A stretch of DNA of 64,000 nt, from the NCBI RefSeq assembly GCF_007859325.1, contig NZ_VOHK01000004.1, positions 248,001-312,000 of the forward strand, read 5' to 3'. How positions within the stretch are numbered: position 1 is the stretch's first letter; each line of letters opens with the position of its first letter. The notes beneath the pieces were generated by a model that saw nothing but the letters and a program-made list of their open reading frames with translations, was not told where the DNA came from and searched no databases. The stretch is from Luteimonas marina (GTDB taxonomy: Bacteria > Pseudomonadota > Gammaproteobacteria > Xanthomonadales > Xanthomonadaceae). The translations under genes and the position numbers were made by a program. Positions 9,642 through 20,725 of this stretch are shown here, one piece after another.

Positions 9642-10007
9642 TCAGGGGGCCTTGTGGCGGGGTGGAGGCCCCTCCGCAAGCCGATGCTGGATCACCTCGC
9701 AGACCCCTTCAAGATCCGCGAGGACCTCGTTGTTCCAGAAGCGCAGGATGCGGAAGCCGTGCCGGCGCAGGAAGGCATCGCGCACCGGATCGCCCTCCGC
9801 ACCGTCGTGCTGCCCGCCGTCCACCTCGACCAGCAGTTCCGCTTCCAGACAGGCGAAATCGGCGATGTAGGGGCCGACGAGAACCTGCCGCCGGAACCTG
9901 AAGCCGTCGAGTTGCCGCAGGCGCAGGCAGCGCCAGAGCCTGCGTTCGGCGTCGGTCATGTCGCGGCGCAGCTCGCGGGCGCGGTCGCGTTTCTGGCCCT
10001 GGCGCAT
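9642..10007 (-). CDS. DUF559 (Vsr-like PD-(D/E)xK fold) nuclease-like protein
   Basis: This 121-residue protein is typical of the DUF559 family: RARELRRDMTDAERRLWRCLR, then FRRQVLVGPYIADFAC and LLVEVDGGQH. The acidic residues (D in IADF, E and D in VEVDG) correspond to the metal-binding residues of the endonuclease-like fold. A C-terminal RFWNNEVLADLEGVCEVI segment follows. The family has no firmly known role. The gene lies between the ccdAB pair and a large palindromic repeat, within an accessory patch between nadE and sucD. Start chosen at MRQGQKRDR. The upstream open frame is only translated repeat. Confidence 0.82.
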   Translation of the reverse strand: MRQGQKRDRARELRRDMTDAERRLWRCLRLRQLDGFRFRRQVLVGPYIADFACLEAELLVEVDGGQHDGAEGDPVRDAFLRRHGFRILRFWNNEVLADLEGVCEVIQHRLAEGPPPRHKAP

Positions 10008-10113
10008 CCTTGCGCTCCGGTCGGGGGAATGTCGGGGACAGGGTGCCGGTTCGCGATGCGGGCGGGTATCGGGGAATGTCTTGCGGGGCTTCGGAAAGTG
10101 CCTTGGCGCGTTG

Positions 10114-10211
10114 CCCCCACCCCGGCCCTCCCCCGCAAGCGGGGGAGGGAGCCAAAAGCAGGCGCCGCTCTTGCTCCCTCCCCCGCTTGCGGGGGAGGGC
10201 CGGGGTGGGGG
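10114..10211. repeat. Family I palindromic repeat, full two-arm copy
   Basis: The left arm begins CCCCCACCCCGGCCCTCCCC, and the right arm is its inverse ending GGGGTGGGGG. Each arm contains its own CCCTCCCCCGC/GCGGGGGAGGG hairpin. Related copies lie at 12558, 17434 (half), 19571 (half), 27092 (short), 41087 and 59509. It sits beside the DUF559 gene and downstream of sucD. Confidence 0.85.
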
Positions 10212-10287
10212 CCACCGAAGCCGCGCACGCCAGAACGCAGAAGGCCGCCCGAAGGCGGCCTCCCACGACATCGAAGCTGACAGCAAA

Positions 10288-11163
<876 letters not shown>

Positions 11164-11182
11164 TGAGAATCCTTCGCTGTTC

Positions 11183-11257
11183 GTAGGAGCGCCTCCAGGC
11201 GCGACCGCCATCCGACACGCCCGCTCGTCCCCGGGTCGCGGCTGAAGCCGCTCCTAC
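11183..11257. repeat. Family IV inverted repeat between sucC and sucD
   Basis: GTAGGAGCGCCTCCAGGCGCGAC and an inverse arm GTCGCGGCTGAAGCCGCTCCTAC flank about 30 bp. Arms of the same type occur at 15938-15961, 31361-31420 and 46533-46612. It lies in the sucCD mRNA and could form a stable hairpin affecting the ratio of the two subunits. Confidence 0.8.
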
Positions 11258-11270
11258 AGGTGATGTGGGA

Positions 11271-12440
11271 TCAGGCCGCCTGCTTCACGGCCTCGACGGC
11301 CTTCTTCGCGCCGTCGTTGATGTCGTCGGCGGCGATGATGGCCAGGCCGCTTTCCTTCAGCAGCTTCTTGCCTTCCTCGACGTTGGTGCCTTCCAGGCGC
11401 ACCACCACCGGCACCTTGACGCCGACGTCCTTCACCGCCGCGATGATGCCCTCGGCGATCACGTCGTTGCGCACGATGCCGCCGAAGATGTTGACGAAGA
11501 TCGCCTTCACCCGGTCGCTGGACAGGATCAGCTTGAACGCCTCGGTCACGCGCTCCTTGGTGGCGCCGCCGCCGACGTCGAGGAAGTTCGCCGGCTCGCC
11601 GCCGTTGAGCTTGATCACGTCCATCGTCGCCATCGCCAGGCCCGCGCCGTTGACCATGCAGCCGATGTTGCCGTCCATGGTCACGTAGTTGAGGTCGTGC
11701 TGGCTGGCCTTCACTTCCGTCTCGTCCTCCTGGCGGATGTCGCGCATCGCAACCAGGTCCGGGTGGCGGAACGAGGCGTTGTCGTCGGAGTTCACCTTGC
11801 CGTCGAGCACCGCCAGGCTGCCGTCCTTGAGGATCGCAAGCGGGTTGAGCTCGACCAGCGCCAGGTCCTTCTCGTTGAACAGCCTGTACAGGCCCAGCAT
11901 GATCCTGGTCAGCTGATTGACCTGCTTGGAATTGAGGCCCAGCGCGAAGCCCATGTCGCGGCACTGGTAGGGCTGCAGGCCCTGGACGAAGTTGACGTTG
12001 AGGGTCTGGATCGCGTCCGGGTTCTCCTCGGCGGTCTTCTCGATCTCGACGCCGCCCTCGCTGGAGGCGATGAAGGTCACCGACTGGGTGCCGCGGTCGA
12101 CCAGCACCGACAGGTACAGCTCCTGGGCGATGTCGGTGCCCTCGGAGATCAGCACGCTGTCGATCGGCAGCGCGACGCCGGCGGACTGGTAGGTCTCCAT
12201 CCGCGTGCCGAGCATGGCCTTGGCGTATTCGCGCACCTCGTCGAGCGTCTTGGCCAGCTTGACGCCGCCGGCCTTGCCGCGGCCGCCGGCGTGGATCTGG
12301 GCCTTGACCACCCAGAGGTTGCCCGGGATGGCCTTCGCGGCGTCGACCGCTTCTTCCGGCGAGCGCGCGACGCGCCCGGCCGGCACCGCAATGCCGTAGT
12401 CGGCAAACAACTGCTTCGCCTGGTATTCGTGGAAGTTCAT
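11271..12440 (-). CDS. sucC: Succinyl-CoA synthetase beta subunit
   Basis: This 389-residue ATP-grasp subunit begins [17 protein letters not shown], the family hallmark. It contains [20 protein letters not shown] (nucleotide-binding grasp domain) and a C-terminal ligase domain ending in [20 protein letters not shown]. It provides the nucleotide site of the SucCD complex. The adjacent pilS-pilR pair is divergent, an order I recall from Xanthomonas genomes. Confidence 0.95.
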   Translation of the reverse strand: MNFHEYQAKQLFADYGIAVPAGRVARSPEEAVDAAKAIPGNLWVVKAQIHAGGRGKAGGVKLAKTLDEVREYAKAMLGTRMETYQSAGVALPIDSVLISEGTDIAQELYLSVLVDRGTQSVTFIASSEGGVEIEKTAEENPDAIQTLNVNFVQGLQPYQCRDMGFALGLNSKQVNQLTRIMLGLYRLFNEKDLALVELNPLAILKDGSLAVLDGKVNSDDNASFRHPDLVAMRDIRQEDETEVKASQHDLNYVTMDGNIGCMVNGAGLAMATMDVIKLNGGEPANFLDVGGGATKERVTEAFKLILSSDRVKAIFVNIFGGIVRNDVIAEGIIAAVKDVGVKVPVVVRLEGTNVEEGKKLLKESGLAIIAADDINDGAKKAVEAVKQAA

Positions 12441-12557
12441 GTGGGGTCCGTGCTGGGGAGGATCGCGGCGCGCGGCCCGGGCCCGGAGACCCGCAGGCGT
12501 GACGCGGCCGCATATTCTCGCCGATGCGCCGGCTGCGGGCAAAATCGAGGGGCGTTG

Positions 12558-12650
12558 CCCCCGCCCCGGCCCTCCCCGCAGGCGAAGGAGGGAGCCCAAA
12601 GCAGCGGCCTTCTGCTCCCTCCCTCGCCTGCGGGGAGGGCCGGGGCGGGG
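12558..12650. repeat. Family I palindromic repeat, full copy between sucC and pilS
   Basis: CCCCCGCCCCGGCCCTCCCC at the left and its inverse GGGGAGGGCCGGGGCGGGG at the right enclose about 50 bp. It occupies most of the 318-bp divergent gap (12441-12758). The rest holds the two promoter regions and no gene. Confidence 0.82.
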
Positions 12651-12680
12651 ACCAGCCGCCGCCGCGCCCGCAACCGTGCC

Positions 12681-12686
12681 TATACT
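12681..12686 (+). promoter_or_regulatory. Possible -10 for pilS (TATACT)
   Basis: TATACT lies 72 bp upstream of the pilS ATG and just downstream of the family I repeat, so any -35 would fall near the repeat edge. No clear -35 or ribosome-binding site is seen. Low-confidence prediction. Confidence 0.3.
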
Positions 12687-12758
12687 CCGCCCCAATCCCC
12701 CGGCGCCGCACCTCCTTTGGCCTCACCCGACGCAGACCACCCCGCCAGCAGCCAGTCG

Positions 12759-14345
12759 ATGCGTCGCGAGCTGTACCTGTTCGCGCTTTATCGGGTGCTC
12801 GAATCGGCGCTGCTGGCGCTGGTCGTCTTCAGTCCTGCCGGGGCGCTGATCGGGCAGATGCACCTGCCGCGGATGGCGCAGGCCGTTGCGATCGTCTACC
12901 TGCTCGCCTCGACCGGCCTGCTCGCGCACGCCCGGCGCCTGCACGGCGGATTCACGCCGCACGTCGTCGCCGGCCTCTCGATCGACATCCTCGTGGTCCT
13001 GCTGGCCACGCACGCCATGCCCGGCGCCGGTCCCGGCATCGCGCTGATGCTGGTGTTCAACCTCGCCGCGGCCGCATTGTTCCTGCCGCTGCGCTGGGGC
13101 ATGGCATTCGCCGGCGCGGCCACGATCGCGCTGGTGGCCGAGTACGCCTGGGACCGCATCGAACAGGCCCACGCCTTCCGCCCGCTCGCCGAAGTGCTGA
13201 TGTTCTCGGTCGGCTACTTCGCCGTCACCGCGCTCATGCACCACCTCGGCGTGCAGATGCGCGCCACCCAGCGCCTGGCCGACCGGCGCGGCGCCGAAGC
13301 CGCGAACCTCGCCGAGATCAACGAACTGGTGATCCGCCGCATGCGCACCGGCGTGATGCTGGTCGACGGCGGCGGCCGCGTGCGCATGGCCAACGAAGCC
13401 GCGCAGCTGCTCCTGCGCGGCGACGACGACGACGATCTGTACGACCAGGGTATGCACGGACAGACGCTCGCACAGGCCGCGCCGGAGCTGGCGATGCGCC
13501 TGGCGCAATGGCTGCAGGACGGCCAGCAGAACGAAACGCCGCTGGTGTACGGCCAGGAGCAGGCGGAAGTCCTGCCGCGGTTCGCGCGCCTGCTCGCCAC
13601 CAGCGACTCCACCCTGGTCTTCCTCGACGACACCTCGATGCTCTCGCGCCGCGCCGAATCGCTGACCCTGGCGGCGATGGGCCGCTTCTCCGCGAGCCTC
13701 GCCCACGAGATCCGCAACCCGCTCGCCGCGATCAGCTACGCCACGCAGCTGCTCGAGGAATCGCACGACCTCACCACCAGCGACCGCCGCCTGCTGCAGA
13801 TCATCCACCAGCAGTGCCTGCGCACCAACGGCATCGTCGAAAGCGTGCTCGGCCTCGCCCGCCGCGAGCGCGCCAAGCCCGAGCACCTGGACCTGGTGTC
13901 GATCGCCCGGCACTTCATCGAGGACTACCGGATGATCGTGCCCGAGGACAACGCGCAGCTGCGCGTGACCACCGAGCTGAGCCAGCTGCCGGCCATGTTC
14001 GACCCTCGCCACCTGCAGCAGATCCTCACCGCGCTGGTCAACAACGCCGTGCGCTACGGCCACGTGCCCGGCGAGAAGCCACGCATCGCCATCCACCTGG
14101 AGGAAGAAGGCGACGCCCCGGTCGTCAGCGTGCTCGACCGCGGGCCGGGCATCCCCGATGCCGTCGCCTCGCAGCTGTTCCGGCCCTTCTTCACCACGTC
14201 CGAGAACGGCACCGGTCTCGGGCTCTACATCGCCCACGAGCTGTGCCGCGCCAACGAGGCCCGGCTCGACTACGTCTCCGTGCCCGGCGGCGGTGCCTGC
14301 TTCCGCATCGCGCTCGCCCCGCAGCACGCCCTGCTCCCCGCATGA
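12759..14345 (+). CDS. pilS: Type IV pilus sensor histidine kinase PilS
   Basis: This 528-residue kinase has about six N-terminal transmembrane helices (about 5-165) and a PAS-like linker (about 185-290). The dimerisation/phosphoacceptor domain has SLAHEIRNPL (His316), and the HATPase domain has NNAVRYG, DRGPGIP and GTGLGLYIA. With PilR it controls pilin transcription. The first clear start is ATG 12759. An in-frame TTG at 12717 would add 14 residues. No Shine-Dalgarno is evident at either. It is divergent from sucC and followed by pilR after 137 bp. Confidence 0.88.
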   Translation: MRRELYLFALYRVLESALLALVVFSPAGALIGQMHLPRMAQAVAIVYLLASTGLLAHARRLHGGFTPHVVAGLSIDILVVLLATHAMPGAGPGIALMLVFNLAAAALFLPLRWGMAFAGAATIALVAEYAWDRIEQAHAFRPLAEVLMFSVGYFAVTALMHHLGVQMRATQRLADRRGAEAANLAEINELVIRRMRTGVMLVDGGGRVRMANEAAQLLLRGDDDDDLYDQGMHGQTLAQAAPELAMRLAQWLQDGQQNETPLVYGQEQAEVLPRFARLLATSDSTLVFLDDTSMLSRRAESLTLAAMGRFSASLAHEIRNPLAAISYATQLLEESHDLTTSDRRLLQIIHQQCLRTNGIVESVLGLARRERAKPEHLDLVSIARHFIEDYRMIVPEDNAQLRVTTELSQLPAMFDPRHLQQILTALVNNAVRYGHVPGEKPRIAIHLEEEGDAPVVSVLDRGPGIPDAVASQLFRPFFTTSENGTGLGLYIAHELCRANEARLDYVSVPGGGACFRIALAPQHALLPA

Positions 14346-14482
14346 CGCCATCGTCGCAGGGCGGCGCCGCCCGGATTGTGTGACCCCCATTGCCCCCCGA
14401 CCGGGCACCCCGCCCCCTCCCCTCGTCAGCCGCGTCAAAAACTGTCAATATTGGTCACCTTGCGCCCTTCCCCCCGTCCCCA

Positions 14483-15892
<1,410 letters not shown>

Positions 15893-16207
15893 TGCATCGC
15901 GCCCGGTGGCGCGCCCGCAACATCCACTCTCTTGCGACTGCGGGAACGGCTTCAGCCGCGACCGGCCTCGGGACCATTCTTCCAAGCGACAGTCGCGCCC
16001 GAATCCTGTCCTGGAAGATCGGCAGCATGAGCTCGCTACCCCGGACAGTTCCCCGGCCTTCCGGCCAGGACGCCTGGAGGTACCGGCCTTCTGCAGACAG
16101 CGTCGGGATCCGGGCTTGCGGCAGCAAGTTCATTGAATCGCAAGTCCCATCCGCAGGAGGACACTGCGGCCGATGCAAGGCGCGATGCCGCCACCTAGAA
16201 TCGCACC
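15893..16207. other. Intergenic region: repeat arm and a -10 very close to the next start
   Basis: This 315-bp region between pilR and the aminotransferase gene contains one arm of the family IV repeat (about 15938-15961, GGCTTCAGCCGCGACC). No convincing gene is present. TAGAAT at 16196-16201 lies 6 bp before the GTG start of the aminotransferase, and no Shine-Dalgarno is visible, so the transcript may be leaderless. Confidence 0.45.
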
Positions 16208-17395
16208 GTGACCCTGCCCGACTACGACCTGCTCGACGAAGCCTCGCTGCGCGCCGCGGGCGGGCTGAAGTGGACCGCGTTTCCCGACTGCATCGGCGCC
16301 TTCGTCGCCGAGATGGATTTCGGCATCGCGCCGCCCGTCGCCGCCGCGCTGCAGGAGGCGGTCGCCGGCGGACGCACCGGATACCCGACGCCGGCGCTTT
16401 CGGCCGCGCTGTCGCAGGCCTGCGCGCAGTGGCAGGCGCAGCGCCACGGCTGGCGGGTCGATCCCGCCCGCATCCACGCCGTCGGCGACGTGCTCGGCGC
16501 GCTGGAGATCGTGCTGCAGCACTTCGCGCCGGCGAAGACGCCGGTGGTGCTGCCGACGCCGGCCTACATGCCGTTCAAGCCGCTGCTGGAACTGCACGGG
16601 CACCGCGTGATCGAAGTGCCGCACCGGCTGTCCGACGGCGCCTGGCACATGGACCTGGACGCGATCGACGACGCCCTCGCCGGCGGCGCCGGACTGGTGC
16701 TGCTGTGCAATCCGCAGAACCCGCTGGGGCGCGTGTTCGGGCAGGACGAACTGCGCGCGCTGTCCGAGGTGGTCGAGCGCCGCGGTGCGCGCGTTTTCTC
16801 CGACGAGATCCACGCGCCGCTGGTCTACGCCGGGCATCGCCACGTGCCCTACGCGAGCGTGTCCGACGCGGCGGCCCGGCATGTGGTCACCGCGGTGTCG
16901 GCGTCGAAGGGCTGGAACCTCGCCGGGCTCAAGTGTGCGCAGCTGGTGCTGGGCAACGACGACGACCTCGCGCGCTGGCGGCGCATGGCGCTGTTCGCCG
17001 GGCACGGCGTGGCGGGCCTGGGAATGATCGCCTCGATCGCGGCGTATCGCGACGGCGGCCCGTGGCTGGAGCACGTGTTGCGCTACCTGCAGCGCAACCG
17101 CGCGCTGCTGGCGGAGTGGATGGCCGCACACTGGCCGCAGGCCGAGTTCGTCGAGCCGCAGGGCACCTACCTCGCCTGGATCGACGGCCGCGGTCTGCCC
17201 CTGCCCGGTGACGCTGCGCCTGCCGCGTTCTTCCGCAGGCATGCGCGGGTCGCGCTCACCGACGGCCGCGAATGCGGCGAGGCCGGTACCGGCTTCGTGC
17301 GCCTGAATTTCGCGATGCCGCGGCCCGTGCTGCGGGAGGCGCTGGCGCGGATGGGGGATGCAGTCGAGGGATTGGCGGGCGGGCGGCCTGGGTGA
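16208..17395 (+). CDS. PatB/MalY-like PLP aminotransferase or C-S lyase
   Basis: This 395-residue fold-type I PLP enzyme shows an N-terminal KWTAFPDCIGAFVAEMDFG segment as in MalY/PatB cystathionine beta-lyases. It also has GYPTPALSAA, CNPQNPLGRVF (cofactor Asn), FSDEIHAPLVY (Asp) and the PLP-lysine motif SASKGWNLAGLK. The family catalyses C-S lyase reactions on cystathionine or cysteine conjugates, sometimes with moonlighting regulation, so the exact substrate is open. The start is GTG 16208 because the frame has no suitable ATG. It converges with thiL, with a half-repeat in the gap. Confidence 0.82.
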   Translation: MTLPDYDLLDEASLRAAGGLKWTAFPDCIGAFVAEMDFGIAPPVAAALQEAVAGGRTGYPTPALSAALSQACAQWQAQRHGWRVDPARIHAVGDVLGALEIVLQHFAPAKTPVVLPTPAYMPFKPLLELHGHRVIEVPHRLSDGAWHMDLDAIDDALAGGAGLVLLCNPQNPLGRVFGQDELRALSEVVERRGARVFSDEIHAPLVYAGHRHVPYASVSDAAARHVVTAVSASKGWNLAGLKCAQLVLGNDDDLARWRRMALFAGHGVAGLGMIASIAAYRDGGPWLEHVLRYLQRNRALLAEWMAAHWPQAEFVEPQGTYLAWIDGRGLPLPGDAAPAAFFRRHARVALTDGRECGEAGTGFVRLNFAMPRPVLREALARMGDAVEGLAGGRPG

Positions 17396-17433
17396 GGGCG
17401 GTGACGGTGGGGTCACGCCAAGGCTTCGGCTGG

Positions 17434-17472
17434 CCCCCACCCCAGCCCTCCCCCACAGGCGGGGAGGGAGCA
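17434..17472. repeat. Family I repeat, single-arm copy
   Basis: CCCCCACCCCAGCCCTCCCC followed by ACAGGCGGGGAGGGAG is one arm of the family I element with no matching second arm nearby. It lies in the convergent gap between the aminotransferase gene and thiL, and its hairpin may act as a bidirectional transcript end. Confidence 0.75.
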
Positions 17473-17508
17473 AGCGCGAGCAAGCTTCCCGCTCCCGACA
17501 AAAACACT

Positions 17509-18453
17509 TCAAAAATGCCGGAACCCCGCCGAAGCCGGCCGCCAGACGCTGCCCTCCGGCCGGATCGCGCAAACGCCCTCTCCTGGCTCGATCAACCCGA
17601 TCCGCGCCGCGGCGACGCCCCCGTCGGCATCGGCCAGCGCCTGTACCACGTCATCGCGCCGCCCGGCAGGCGCGGTGAAGCAAAGCTCGTAGTCGTCGCC
17701 GCCGGTCGCCTGCCACGGCCAGCGCTGCTCCGGCCGGAAGCGCGCCAGCGCCGGCGACGCCGGCAGCGCCTCGACGTCGACCCGGGCACCGGTGCCGCTG
17801 GCCGCGCAGACGTGGCCGAGGTCGGCCAGCAGGCCGTCGGACACGTCGATGCAGGCGCTGGCGATGCCCGCCAGCGCGCGCCCGGCCTCGACCCGCGGCG
17901 TCGGGCGGTCGAGCCGCGCACGCAGCGCGCGATCGGACACGGCGCCGGCGCGCATCGCCGCCAGCGCTGCGGCGGCATCACCGAGCGTGCCGGTCACCCA
18001 GATGTCGTCGCCCTCGCACGCGCCGTCGCGACGCAGCGCCCTGCCCGGTTCGACGAAACCGTGTGCGGTCACGCAAACCGATAGCGGCCCGCGCGTGGTG
18101 TCGCCGCCGACCAGCGCGACGCCGTGCTTCGCCGCGAGCTCCAGGAAGCCGTCGAGGAAGCCGTCGAGCCACGCCGCGTCCGCCTGCGGCAACGACAGCG
18201 ACAGCGTGCACCACGCCGGCTGCGCGCCCATCGCGGCGAGGTCGGACAGGTTCACCGCCAGCGCCTTCCAGCCGATGTCGGCGGCGGCCGTGTCGGGCGG
18301 GAAGTGCACGCCGGCGTTGAGCGTGTCCATCGCGACGACGAGCTGGCGATCCGCCGGCACCTGCAGCAGCGCGGCATCGTCGCCGATGCCCAGCACCACG
18401 TCATCGCGCGTCGCCGCGCGGTCGCGGATGCGGGCGATCAGGTCGAATTCCAT
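17509..18453 (-). CDS. thiL: Thiamine-monophosphate kinase
   Basis: This 314-residue PurM-fold kinase has the N-terminal GIGDDAALL metal/ATP motif, MGAQP, ALVGGDTTRGP, WVTGTLGDAA, CIDVSDGLLADLGH and GGDDYELCF, all ThiL signatures. It phosphorylates thiamine monophosphate to thiamine diphosphate. It is the last gene of the ribE-ribBA-ribH-nusB-thiL string, separated from nusB by a 121-bp gap that contains a family II palindrome. It may therefore be expressed at a different level from the rest. Confidence 0.92.
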   Translation of the reverse strand: MEFDLIARIRDRAATRDDVVLGIGDDAALLQVPADRQLVVAMDTLNAGVHFPPDTAAADIGWKALAVNLSDLAAMGAQPAWCTLSLSLPQADAAWLDGFLDGFLELAAKHGVALVGGDTTRGPLSVCVTAHGFVEPGRALRRDGACEGDDIWVTGTLGDAAAALAAMRAGAVSDRALRARLDRPTPRVEAGRALAGIASACIDVSDGLLADLGHVCAASGTGARVDVEALPASPALARFRPEQRWPWQATGGDDYELCFTAPAGRRDDVVQALADADGGVAAARIGLIEPGEGVCAIRPEGSVWRPASAGFRHF

Positions 18454-18477
18454 GCATTCCCCACCAAAATGATGGTT

Positions 18478-18559
18478 GTCATTCCGAGCGGAGCGAAGAA
18501 TCTGCTCCCAACCAAGGCGAACAGCGCAGAAGCAGATTCCTCGCTATGCTCGGAATGAC
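18478..18559. repeat. Family II inverted repeat between nusB and thiL
   Basis: GTCATTCCGAGCGGAGCGAA and an inverse arm ending CTCGGAATGAC enclose GAATCTGCT/AGCAGATTC and a short centre. Family members lie at 21692-21776, 24899-24980 and 31440-31510. The transcript would form a long stem. Confidence 0.83.
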
Positions 18560-18574
18560 ACCTTTTGAAGGACC

Positions 18575-19039
18575 CTAGGTCCGCTGCGCCTGCACTTCCG
18601 CCGCGCGCCACTGCGCCGCGGCGTGGTCGAGCACGCCGTTGACGTAGGTGTGCCCGTGCTCGGAGCCGAAGCGCTTGACCGTCTTCAGCGCCTCGTCGAT
18701 CACCACGCGGTAGGGCACGTCCAGCCGGTGCTGCAGTTCGTAGGCGGCGATGCGCAGCATCGCGCGCTCGATCGGGTCGACCTCGTCGATGCTGCGGTCG
18801 AGGAAGGGTTCGAGCGAGGCATCGAGCGCCTTGCGGTGGCTGCCGACGCCGCGCACGAGATCCTCGAAGTACTCGAGGTCGGCGACTTCGTGCGCCTGCT
18901 CGTGCGCGAACTGGGCGATGGCGTTCTTCGCGTCCACGCCGGACAGCTGCATGGCGTACACCGCCTGCAGCGCGCGCCGGCGCGAGCGCGTGCGCGCGAC
19001 CGGGTCGATGCCGTCGCGGCGCTGCGGCCCGCGGCTCAC
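18575..19039 (-). CDS. nusB: Transcription antitermination factor NusB
   Basis: This 154-residue all-helical RNA-binding protein shows [16 protein letters not shown] at the N-terminus. Later come [15 protein letters not shown] and [30 protein letters not shown]. NusB with NusE forms the boxA-binding core of rRNA antitermination complexes. The start is taken as GTG 19039, whose GTGA overlaps the ribH stop and places the conserved helix correctly. The long upstream open frame is a shadow of ribH. ribH-nusB-thiL is a conserved order. Confidence 0.92.
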   Translation of the reverse strand: MSRGPQRRDGIDPVARTRSRRRALQAVYAMQLSGVDAKNAIAQFAHEQAHEVADLEYFEDLVRGVGSHRKALDASLEPFLDRSIDEVDPIERAMLRIAAYELQHRLDVPYRVVIDEALKTVKRFGSEHGHTYVNGVLDHAAAQWRAAEVQAQRT

Positions 19040-19503
19040 GACAGCTTCTCCAGCAGGTCCACCATCTCGATCGCCACCAGCGCGCACTCCTCGCCCTTGT
19101 TGCCGTGGCTGCCGCCGGCGCGGCGTTCGGCGTCCTCGTGGACATCGACCGCGAGCACGCCGTTGGCCACCGGCACGCCGAAGTCCAGCGACACCCGCAT
19201 CAGGCCCTCGCTGCAGCCGTCGGCCACCTGCTCGAAATGGCGGGTGTCGCCGCGCACCACGCAGCCCAGCGCGACGATGGCGCCGTGCGCGCCGCGCTCG
19301 GCCAGCCGCCGCGCCGCCAGCGGGATTTCCCAGGCGCCGGGCACGCGCACCACGTCGACCGCCGCCTCGGCCACGCCGTGGTCGGCGAAGGCCTGGCGCG
19401 CGCCGGCCACCAGCGCGTCGGTGATGCGCGGGTTCCAGCGGCTGGCGATGATCGCGAAGCGCACGCCCTCGGGGGCGCGCAGGTCGCCTTCGTGGTGGCT
19501 CAT
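19036..19503 (-). CDS. ribH: 6,7-dimethyl-8-ribityllumazine synthase
   Basis: This 155-residue enzyme shows the family motifs [43 protein letters not shown] (with the catalytic His) and [11 protein letters not shown]. It joins dihydroxybutanone phosphate and the ribityl-pyrimidine to form lumazine, the substrate of RibE encoded upstream. It lies in the riboswitch operon, 118 bp after ribBA across a family I half-repeat. Confidence 0.95.
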   Translation of the reverse strand: MSHHEGDLRAPEGVRFAIIASRWNPRITDALVAGARQAFADHGVAEAAVDVVRVPGAWEIPLAARRLAERGAHGAIVALGCVVRGDTRHFEQVADGCSEGLMRVSLDFGVPVANGVLAVDVHEDAERRAGGSHGNKGEECALVAIEMVDLLEKLS

Positions 19504-19570
19504 GCCGGGAAGTTTCCGGGGTGGGGGCTGGAATTCTACCGCGTGGGGCGGAAGCGGCGTTTTCCGACGC

Positions 19571-19606
19571 CTTCCCCCCGTCCGCGGAGAGGGGCCGGGG
19601 TGGGGG
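19571..19606. repeat. Family I repeat, single-arm copy between ribBA and ribH
   Basis: CTTCCCCCCG with GGAGAGGGGCCGGGGTGGGGG corresponds to the right arm of the family I element. It lies in the 118-bp spacer inside the rib operon, so it is transcribed with the mRNA. Confidence 0.7.
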
Positions 19607-19621
19607 CAAGCCCGCGAAACG

Positions 19622-20725
19622 CTACGGCGTCACGTACTCCACGATTTCCAACCCGAAGCCGGCCAGCCCGACCTGCCTGCGCGGCGTGCCCAGCGCGCGC
19701 AGCCGGCCGTAGCCGAGCTCATGCAGGATCTGCGCGCCGGCGCCGTTGCGCCGCCATTCGCCGACCGTGCCGCCCTTGGCGACCCGCGGCGCCACGGCCT
19801 GCGGGTCGCGGATGCGCGCGAGCAGCGCGTCCGGATCGTGCGGTTCGTCGAGCAGCACCAGCGCGCCCTCGCCTTCCGCCGCCAGCCGCGCCAGCACGTC
19901 GAAGGTGGCGGGCCCGAAGTCGCCGCGCCGCCAGTGCAGCGCATCGGCCAGCGGATTGAGCGACTGCACCCGCACCAGCGCGGGTCGCGTGGCGTCGGGC
20001 GTGCCGCGGACCAGGGCGAAATGCAGCGCGCAGTCCAGGCGGTCGCGATAGATGACCAGGCGGAAGGCACCGTGCGGCGTCTCGATGTCGCGCTCGTCGA
20101 CGCGTTCGACGGTGTGCTCGGTCGCCAGCCGGTGGCGGATCAGGTCCTCGATCGAACCGATCTTCAGCCCGTGCTCGCGTGCGAACACCTCCAACTGCGG
20201 ACGGCGCGCCATGCTGCCGTCGGGATTGAGGATCTCGACCAACACGCCGGCCGCTTCCAGCCCGGCGAGCCGCGCGAGGTCGGCGGCGGCCTCGGTGTGG
20301 CCGCTGCGCGCGAGCACGCCGCCCGGATCGGCCATCAGCGGGAAGATGTGGCCGGGCTGCGACAGGTCGGACGCGGTCGCGTCCGGGCGCACCGCGGTGC
20401 GGATGGTATGCGCGCGGTCGTGCGCGGAGATGCCGGTGGTCACGCCCTCCGCCGCCTCGATGCTGACGGTGAAGTTGGTGCGGTGGCGCGAGGTGTTGGA
20501 CTGCACCATCGGCGGCAGTCCGAGCTGGCGGCAGCGTTCGCGGGTCAGCGACAGGCACACCAGTCCGCGCGCGTGGGTGACCATGAAGTTGATGTCCGAG
20601 GGACGCACGCATTCGGCGGCCATGATCAGGTCGCCCTCGTTCTCGCGGTCCTCGTCGTCGACGATCACGACCATGCGGCCGTTGCGGATCTCCTCCAGCA
20701 GTTCGGGAACCGGCGCGAAACTCAT
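19622..20725 (-). CDS. ribB: 3,4-dihydroxy-2-butanone-4-phosphate synthase with a degenerate GTP cyclohydrolase II domain
   Basis: In this 367-residue fusion the N-terminal half is an intact Rib[44 protein letters not shown] and [15 protein letters not shown]. The C-terminal half aligns with RibA-like domains ([36 protein letters not shown]) but lacks the three zinc cysteines of GTP cyclohydrolase II. It is therefore probably catalytically inactive in that step, and a separate RibA is expected elsewhere. ATG overlaps the ribE stop by 4 bp. Confidence 0.9.
   Translation of the reverse strand: MSFAPVPELLEEIRNGRMVVIVDDEDRENEGDLIMAAECVRPSDINFMVTHARGLVCLSLTRERCRQLGLPPMVQSNTSRHRTNFTVSIEAAEGVTTGISAHDRAHTIRTAVRPDATASDLSQPGHIFPLMADPGGVLARSGHTEAAADLARLAGLEAAGVLVEILNPDGSMARRPQLEVFAREHGLKIGSIEDLIRHRLATEHTVERVDERDIETPHGAFRLVIYRDRLDCALHFALVRGTPDATRPALVRVQSLNPLADALHWRRGDFGPATFDVLARLAAEGEGALVLLDEPHDPDALLARIRDPQAVAPRVAKGGTVGEWRRNGAGAQILHELGYGRLRALGTPRRQVGLAGFGLEIVEYVTP

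Noticed and set aside
10008..10286. Small open frames rich in [13 protein letters not shown] at family I repeats
   Set aside because: These are translations of the palindrome itself and appear wherever the repeat occurs. There is no independent start or conservation beyond the repeat. The gspJ case is treated separately because it is in frame with a real gene.
14346..14482. Search for a promoter or regulatory RNA between pilS and pilR
   Set aside because: Only a short GC-rich spacer with a TGTCAATATTGG stretch is seen. There is no consensus promoter or terminator, so pilR is probably co-transcribed with pilS.
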